From Phlebopus portentosus (Eukaryota > Basidiomycota > Agaricomycetes > Boletales > Boletinellaceae), in contig JAYXKI010000001.1 of the NCBI GenBank assembly GCA_037892935.1, positions 1,612,001-1,676,000 on the forward strand: 64,000 nt of DNA, written 5' to 3'. Below, piece by piece: positions 57,199-64,000 of the stretch (position 1 is its first letter; each line of letters opens with the position of its first letter). Made by a program: the position numbers and the translations under genes. The notes beneath the pieces were generated by a model. The model saw only the letters and a list, made by a program, of their open reading frames with translations. It was not told the origin of the DNA and did no database searches.

Positions 57199-60057
57199 AT
57201 GCGCTTTCTTATCAAGCCGCTCTCTTTCCTGCTCGCTTTGGCTTCTTTTGCTCTGTCTTCCCCGTCTCAGGTCCCTTTAAACGCGATACCATCAACACTG
57301 TCTTCCACCCTCATTGACGCTCTTTCAGCCGACCCGGACTACACATCTCTCCTAAAGCTTCTTCAACGTGCTCTTCTTGTCCCTACTCTAAACAAGCTCA
57401 ATGGCAGCACATTGTTCGCTCCAACAAACGATGCCATCGACAAGCACCCTTCGTGGTCGCGCGTACTTCTCACCCATGAGGATGGGATAGGTAGCGCACG
57501 TGATAATGTGCAGGAAGAACTTCGACAGGAGCTGCTATATCACCTCCTGAACTATACAATAAACGGTCCTTTAGACGACGTCAGCCTTCAGGTCCATAAG
57601 ACGTTGCATTTCCCGCGTAAACCAATCGAACCGCCGACGCGCGAGCCTCCTCCGAGTCCTCCCTGGATGCCAGTGCCCGGCGGAACTCTTGGCGGAGAGC
57701 CCCAGCGATTGCGCGTTTCGTCGAAGAATGGTGATGTGTTTGTTGGCACCGATGCTTTCGGAGAAGGTGGTTCCAATATGGTGAAAGGCGAAGTCGATGC
57801 CGGGAATGGGATGCTCTTCGGTATAGATGCTGTCTTGGCGGTACCTTCAGATCTTGGTATGCAGTATGGTTTTTTTTTCTAATCGAACAGAAGCAACTAA
57901 CATCGTCTGGTAGCTACTGTCGCGGCACAACAGCCTTCTCTTTCATATTTCAACAGAATCGCCACTCCGGATATAATATCTTTCCTTAATTCCACTTCTG
58001 AACTCACGTTATTTTTGCCGGTCGACATCGCGTGGGACGCCTTGGAAGACATAGAACGCAAGTATCTAGAAAGCAAATTTGCAACCGATGATATTTTACA
58101 AATACTTAATATGCATGCTGTGGTAACTGAGGGTGTCCATTGGTCTGACTCGTTTGAACCTGCTTCGAAACGTGAGTTTGGTCGTTTGAAATGTTTGCCG
58201 TTACGTACTGATGTAGATGTACCGCTGCAGTGACAACCATCTCCGGTTCTACACTCGATATCGTGACTTCTCCCGAGTCCAATAAGACCTTCATCTCAAC
58301 GGCCGAACTCATAGAACCAGACATCTACGCTTCGAACGGCGTTTTGCATACTGTTTCTTCGCTTTTAATACCACCCGGTGCCTTTAATCTAACCCCCGAG
58401 AAGTATCTTCTCACCCTCAACTGCACGTCCTTCGTGTCCAAGCTTCATTCTGTTGGCCTCACACCTTTGATAAATGGTAGTGACGAGCAATACACAATTT
58501 TGGCGCCCAGCGATGAAGTACTGGAACTACTCAAAGACGGTGACCTTCCGGAGGAAGGCAGTGACGAACTCAGGCGAGTCCTAAGCTACCATTTTCTTCC
58601 CGGGAGATGGACTTCGAAGAAGCTGAAAGATGGTATGCTCGTCGAGACCGCGCTACAGGAGCCTGGCTTGAATGGTGGCCGACAGGTTCTAGATATTAAA
58701 GTCAGTAGTGGTGACGACAAGCACGAGAAAGGAGGAAGCATCAGATTTGGAGGAGCTTCGGTCATCGGAGATCGTGAGTTTACAGCGAAGAATGCATATC
58801 TTCGGCGATTTCTGATGTCCTTCATTTATTCCAGATCATTTCGAGAACGTGCTGATATATCTCGTATCACGGCCATTGTCACCTCCGACCGACGCCTTGA
58901 CAGTCGCTCTTCCAGAACTCGATTTTTCAGCCTTTTTAGCCGCAGTACTATCATCTTCTATCGCTGATGAATTGAAGGAAGAGCCAAGGACAACTTTTCT
59001 GATCCCCGAAAATGACGGTTTCAAGCGTCTAGGAGTGCTTGTCAGTAAATACTTGCTTTCAGCTTCGTCAAAGGCGGACTTGGAAAACGTGATCCAACAC
59101 CATATCCTCGACGAAGTTGAATATGCCAAGCCGCTACAGAACGGTTCGCAGAAAAGTTTTTCTACGCTCGAGGGAAGTGAGATTAGAGCGGACAGATCGG
59201 TAAACGGCTCCGTAGCAATCAGTGCCAGTGGTGGTTGGGCAGGAATGACTTCGAATCTCACACCCAAGAATCTATTGACGAAGACTGGAGTTGTCCATCA
59301 ACTTTCGGACGTCCTGTTACCCCGGTCTGTTGATTTGACGATCGGGAAGCTCGTGAAAGCAGCTGATGGAAGTACAATGGCTTCGATGATAATACGTGCA
59401 GGGATGGAGTGGGTATTAAATGGAACGGCACCCCCAGAAGACTCACCTTGGGCAGAAGCGGGTCTAGACGGGATCGGTTGGACACTATTGTGTCCAACAG
59501 ATGACGCTTTCAAGTCATTTAATCTGACCAGACTTTATGAAGATTCGGAGAACCTGCGAAACATCGTCGAACAACACTTGATCCCGGTTTCCAAACCTCA
59601 TGCACTTCTCCTTGTCGGACTGGAACCATCTCACACGAATAGGCCACTCTTGTTAGAAGATTCCGCCACCTATACTACGTTACGATCAAATGCGTCGGCT
59701 TACGGCGACGTTATCTTTCGACGATCTGGGAATGGGAAGGATGAGGTAGGCTTCCTCGTCGGCATCAAAGGCGCTAGGGGAACTGCCGGCAGAGAAGGAG
59801 GAGCTCACGTAATATCCTGGGGAAGAACAACGTCAAACGGAGGTGTGGGTGGTGTCATCCAGATTGACTCGGTACTCGTCCCATATCATCCACCCTGGTG
59901 GCTGGAGTACGGTGCACCTATCGGAATTGGCATTGTTGGAGTTGGACTGATTGGACTCTTCTTCTTGGGCGTACGAGTGCTGTGGCGAAGAGATACGACG
60001 GAGGCGACGTATGAACCAGTTGGCGGCTTCACTAACGAGGATGATGAGGAGCCATAG
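57199..60057 (+). CDS. Fasciclin (FAS1) repeat membrane protein, FSC1-like
   Basis: Four exons (57199-57856, 57914-58171, 58231-58773, 58835-60057) join to 893 residues. A signal peptide (MRFLIKPLSFLLALASFALS) is followed by several FAS1 domains, probably four. Their H1 and H2 boxes can be seen: GSTLFAPTNDAIDKH, YTILAPSDEVLEL, TTFLIPENDGFKRL and WTLLCPTDDAFKSF, with GVLHTVSSLL and GVVHQLSDVLLP ending two repeats. One transmembrane helix lies near residues 847-870 (GIGIVGVGLIGLFFLGV), with a short acidic cytosolic tail ending TNEDDEEP. Many N-glycosylation sequons are present. In fission yeast Fsc1, a similar multi-FAS1 vacuolar membrane protein, is needed for autophagosome-vacuole fusion. Its divergent neighbour RAV1 also serves the vacuole. 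Confidence 0.9.
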
Positions 60058-60756
60058 GTAGTAGCCAGGGCGATTACGATTGTAGTTATATAAAGTTTTC
60101 CTGATTGCTGTATTGTATTTACCCCTCTTGGCAAGAGTTGAAAGAACTGACTATGTAGAATAATCCTAATTCTGTGAAGGTTCAAATAAATACAAATCTT
60201 GAAAGACAAAATCTTCTTTAAACACTGGATTGTATAAGTATCGTTGCTTGATGATTAAAACAACAATCAACTCGACTGCGGTGCTGTCAACACGATGTTG
60301 CGAACGGGACGGATGTGATCTGCCGAGAAAGGCGGACAAGCGAATCTTTGTTCCTGAAAAGGAAGCAGAATATCTTTGCCCACGTTTTATTTATTCCCGA
60401 CGAATATGTAAGTATCAATCAATTCGAAGCCTCCTGAGTCCTGCCCCCCCGAACGGGACTCCCGCACTTTCGTTTTCTTCTCCTTCCATCCTCTCGCCTG
60501 TCTCTCGCCCGTTGAAGTCTGCCGCGTGGACGCAGCTGCACAACGTCCATGAACACCGTCCTTGTGCTCTCTACTTGATCTAACAGCGCAATCCTGGCAT
60601 AGAACTCAGTCTGTCCTGCAATTTATTCCTCGCGTCCCATCTCATCGTTTGATCCGTTAGGTTGCAGCACATAAGGGCCAACAGGAGCTCTCATTGTCTC
60701 GTCCAAGCGCTTTGCTGACGCTTCTTTATCATACACTGTCGAATGTGGACGGGAAC
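60058..60756. other. Intergenic region and 5' leader of the methyltransferase gene
   Basis: About 700 bases without a supported gene. A CT-rich stretch near 60465-60500 resembles a fungal promoter or leader. The open frame 60230-60583 has no known domain and no supporting start signal. Confidence 0.45.
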
Positions 60757-62786
60757 ATGGGGACGTTACAGCCAGATCAACAGGATTCCCGCCGTCGTTC
60801 GGTGTTTCTCAAGCAATCAAATTTCACAAAGAAGAATGGTCGTCGTCATCATGCTTTTGACAAGATGAAGGCACCTTACCCGATCAGCTTTGACCGTCGG
60901 ACACTTGACTTAGATGTGATCGATCATATATTCCTCAAGTCCCTGAAGCAGTCTGTGAGTTTCGCTAGATTCAAGGAAGGGCCCCCGAAGCGCTGCTTGG
61001 ACCTGGGATGTGGAGTGAGTGCTGCACTGCCATGATTTAGCTTCAACGTGTTCTGAGACGAGAACGTTGATTAGACAGGCATTTGGATTATGGACGCACT
61101 CAAAGAATGGCCAGATTGTCAATTCGTGCGGCACACTTATTGCCCTCAATTGCTGACGAGAAGACTCACGAGATTTCCCACAGGTAGGGTTTGATCTTGT
61201 TGCCATTCAGCCTTCGGGACATCTCCTTGGATCAGACTCCATTCGGGTTCAATGGGTGCACGGCAATTTGTTAGTCCTGCTAATTCTCATATATCCATAG
61301 TCATATTCTTAAAAGGTTGTTAGCTTGACTACCAAGCTCCCTTTTGAAGATGACGAATTCGACCATGTACATATACGCGGTATAGCTCGTGCAGTTCCGG
61401 AGAACAAAGTCAGTGGCGTATATCTTACTCTTATCCATCGATTTCTGATTCAATTACGCAGTGGGATAATCTATTTGGGGTGCTAGAATTTACCGGCATG
61501 TTGTCTATTATGCGCTAACCTCTCAGTAGGAAGTCAGCAGGGTTCTTCGTCCAGGTGGCTCAGTCGAAATGATCGAGGATGGTGAGTGGGTCTATCCTGA
61601 ACAATACCGACGGCTAAGACGCGAATTATAAAAGATATAATCTTTCCTTCACTGCCTCGATGGTACACGAAAGCACTCAGAGCTAGAGATCAACGGCCAT
61701 CTATTCATCGACCAGATGGATCTAGTCGGCGTTCACTTCCTATGTCTCCGCCTCCAACACCTCCTCGCGAGGATGCTCCACATGATCACATTCTTCTTGA
61801 ATCGCTCTTCAATCTAGTCTTCGAAACGCGTTTCATTAATCGCGAGCCTACGTGTGAGTCATCTTACTTTGGATCTGACTATCGTTTTTGAATTGACGCT
61901 GGCGATAGCTATTTTACCTAGCTACTTTGCAACGTACTTTCGGCATGTTCAGTGTTCCCCCGCGATAAACTTTCCGACGCCTACTCTACCCACCGTGCCT
62001 ACATATAACATTGCTTCGTCAGGACGTTTCTCCTCTCCACCGACGCTGTCATCTACCGTACGAAATCTACGGGTGCACCGGAAGCAGGAATCACGTTCAT
62101 CAACTGATTCATCCGCTTCAAATAGATATTCTGATGATGACGATGACGATGATGAATTACTCCAACAGCGGACGCCACCATCTACTGACGATGAACAGAG
62201 GCCGCCATTGGAGTCAGGAAGGTCTTCTGGCGTTTCGCCGTATTATTCTTCGCATACTGCGACATCGGATGCCGGAGATGTATCCATACTCCCGTTGTCC
62301 ACGTTGTCGGAGGCGACGTGTTTCTCTCTTGCATTCCAGCTCCACCGGATGTTCAACCTCGTCCTCGCTTGTCAGGAGAGCATGTGGGAAGTCTTGAATG
62401 ATCGGATTCGGAACCGGGAGTCAGAGTTAAAGGAGCTGGGTTGGGATGATGAGGAGATTGAGGCCGAACATGCTCGGCAGAGATTTGACAAGCTCCTTGA
62501 ACGATATCAGGGGTATGCTTTCATCATTTTGAACTCAATGCGGAAATTCTGATATCTGTTTCAAAGGGATATGCAAACTCGGGCCGCATTATGGCATCGT
62601 ATAGCCCTTTCACCCTCTCCAGATTTTAAGCTGCCAAAGCAGGGCCTCATGACCAAAGCCGAAATGAACGACGAGGACCGCGTATATCATGCTGTACTCA
62701 ATGCCCTGCGACATGCGACAGAAGAAGAACTGCGTACACCTTGCAGAACCATGCGAATTTTTATCGGCTATAAATTGGGGCTGTGA
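60757..62786 (+). CDS. SAM-dependent methyltransferase with long acidic insert
   Basis: The first ATG is at 60757 (MGTLQPDQQDSRRRSVFLKQ); the frame upstream starts only at TTG. Splicing 61015/61074 gives the SAM-binding motif I as CLDLGCGTGIWIMDALKEWP, then FDLVAIQP. Later exons give FEDDEFDHVHIRGIARAVPE and VSRVLRPGGSVEMIED, the post-motif pattern of Class I methyltransferases. After that comes a Ser/Pro-rich and acidic low-complexity region with seven consecutive Asp (near 62133-62153). The C-terminal helical part (FSLAFQLHRMFNLVLACQE, WEVLNDRIRNRESELKELGW) ends RIFIGYKLGL. I do not know the methyl acceptor. The arrangement, a split methyltransferase with disordered insert, is one I associate with agaricomycete proteins of unknown role. 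Confidence 0.82.
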
Positions 62787-62990
62787 TCAATATTTATTTG
62801 CATCGTGCATATTGGTTTGTCTTGTTTTGTTTATCATGTATTGGGGGACATCATTATTGTTATTTCCTGCATTACATCGAAGAAACTTGCCATTTTCTGC
62901 ATCTGTCTACCTTGTTGTCTTACGAATGTCCTGTATCCTAGATTTGTATAGCTTTTTTAATAACCTATAGTTTCATCCGAAGATCGACGA

Positions 62991-63010
62991 TAGATCGACG
63001 CGTCGATCTA
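62991..63010. repeat. Perfect 20-bp palindrome before the glycosyltransferase gene
   Basis: The half-site TAGATCGACG is followed directly by its exact reverse complement CGTCGATCTA. A further copy of AGATCGACG lies just upstream at 62981-62989, making a direct repeat plus inverted repeat. It ends 20 bases before the ATG at 63031. It could be a dimeric factor site or an mRNA hairpin. Confidence 0.8.
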
Positions 63011-63030
63011 GATTTACTGGGTCCAATGGG

Positions 63031-64000
63031 ATGCACCCATTCAGGCTCGGCCCATTTTCTGCGTTCAGCACTATGGGCTCGCATGGTAAATTCTTGGTGC
63101 TTTCTGTGATAACTGGATTTCTTGCGTTGGTTTTGCCGAGATTGGCACTGATAGGACCATCCTCCCGAATTTCCGATGAACTCGCGCTTCGATTGCAGTC
63201 ATTCGACATTCCTGTATCACCTACAATTATCCCGACTACGTATGCTTCAGAGACAGCCTTGGGTTTCAAGTATGCGCCCGTCTCTCCTTCTGTCAAGATG
63301 AGAAAACTAGATACCACTGCAGTCATCCTCAACTGGTCAAGATTACAGAATGTCATTTTGATCTCGTCCATCTTGTGCGGGCCGTGGTTGGATGACGTCG
63401 TGGCAGAGGTTTTCATATGGAATAACAATCCGAATATAACGCTTACGACAAAGGTTAGCAATATTCTACTCGGCTTCTCACCTCAACTATCGATTCGCTT
63501 TTGATGTATAGACTTTCACTGATACCGGCTGCCCGGCAAATAAGTTGAGAATTTTTAATTCTCAGGCGAACGAATTGTTTCAGGCTAGGTATCTTGCTTG
63601 TGCTCAGTCTCGGGCACCCTACTGTTTTACGCAGGTTCGTTTAAATTTCCATGTCTAAACCAATGCTAATCTCATTGAAGGACGATGACTACGTTGTGCA
63701 ACCCGACGTTGTTAAGAACTTGCATTCCTACTTCTTACAAAACAAGGCAGTCCGTTCGGTTCACCTTCTTCCTGCACATGAGCATCTTCTCTCGCGCTTG
63801 AGGTTATTTACTACCCCAGGCAGCTCGATCTCGACCGCGTTTGCTTGGCTCGGGCACGGAACTCTCTTGAGTCGTTCCGCTGCGAGAGACTTTCTAGACT
63901 TGCTTCGTGATCTGAACGTAACGGACGATGAGATGAAAATGGCGGACAACTACTTCACGATACTCGCGAACAGTCCGAAGACGGGGGAGATATGGTTTGA
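63031..64000 (+). CDS. Glycosyltransferase-like type II membrane protein (cut by window edge)
   Basis: The first ATG is at 63031; MGSHGKFLVLSVITGFLALVL at 63073 is an equally good start, placing a signal anchor at the very N-terminus. The luminal part has AVILNWSRLQNVILISSILC and VFIWNNNPNITL. Spliced exons then give a DDDYVV motif (near 63681), which resembles the metal-binding DxD motif of exostosin-type (GT64) enzymes. Further on are HLLPAHEHLLSRLR, FAWLGHGTLLSRSAARDFL and DEMKMADNYFTIL. The order is that of a basidiomycete protein family I associate with glycosyltransferases. The window ends inside the coding sequence (EIWF), so the C-terminus is missing. The donor sugar and acceptor are unknown. 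Confidence 0.75.

Noticed and set aside
1..64000. Signs of a secondary-metabolite cluster around the ABC transporter, aldehyde dehydrogenase and methyltransferase
   Set aside because: No backbone enzyme (polyketide synthase, peptide synthetase or terpene synthase) or P450 is present, and the genes are far apart among housekeeping genes.

Overview
The window is nuclear DNA of a filamentous fungus, most likely a mushroom-forming basidiomycete (Agaricomycetes). Nearly every gene is cut by short introns of about 50-60 nt with GT-AG ends. Protein families and gene sizes are typical of that group: a polyporopepsin-like protease, a secreted T2 RNase, a GPI-tailed chitin-deacetylase-like enzyme and a class I myosin with an [13 protein letters not shown] N-terminus. 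I see no rRNA, tRNA, CRISPR array, intact transposon or viral gene. Exon borders were placed by eye from splice signals and family motifs, so small exons may be off.

Layout. 1-3.6 kb has no recognisable gene. 3.6-19.2 kb holds a secreted aspartic protease (+), a large ABCC-type ABC transporter (-), a membrane-anchored MSC7-type aldehyde dehydrogenase (+), a secreted RNase T2 (+), a small ACT-domain protein (+) and a mitochondrial carrier (-). 19.3-23.6 kb is an MDM1/SNX13-type PXA-RGS-PX sorting nexin (+). 23.6-27.0 kb is gene-poor. 27.0-29.1 kb is a glycogen-targeting PP1 regulatory subunit with a CBM21 domain (-). 29.1-35.5 kb is a second gene-poor island with decayed-looking reading frames, a G-quadruplex motif and a 19-bp palindrome.

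35.5-64 kb is dense: chitin-deacetylase-like enzyme (-), a possible small Ala-rich protein (-), a Ser/Pro-rich coiled-coil protein (+), class I myosin (-), its likely UCS-domain chaperone SHE4/UNC-45 (-), tRNA m1A58 methyltransferase subunit TRM6 (-), Rab GDI (+), RAVE subunit RAV1 (-), a four-FAS1 membrane protein (+), a SAM methyltransferase (+) and a glycosyltransferase-like protein that runs off the right edge (+).

How they fit together. Two neighbouring pairs make functional sense. The myosin chaperone lies directly upstream of the type I myosin on the same strand. The V-ATPase assembly factor RAV1 shares a 263-bp divergent promoter with a fasciclin protein of a family linked to vacuole function. 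With GDI1 and MDM1 the window is rich in trafficking and vacuole genes, but this is ordinary eukaryotic gene content. I found no convincing new multi-gene system. The most unusual sequence-level signals are two GC-AG introns (one immediately after the myosin start codon), a perfect 20-bp palindrome just before the glycosyltransferase, CGG/CCG palindromes, and clustered CACGTG sites around a 73-bp divergent promoter.
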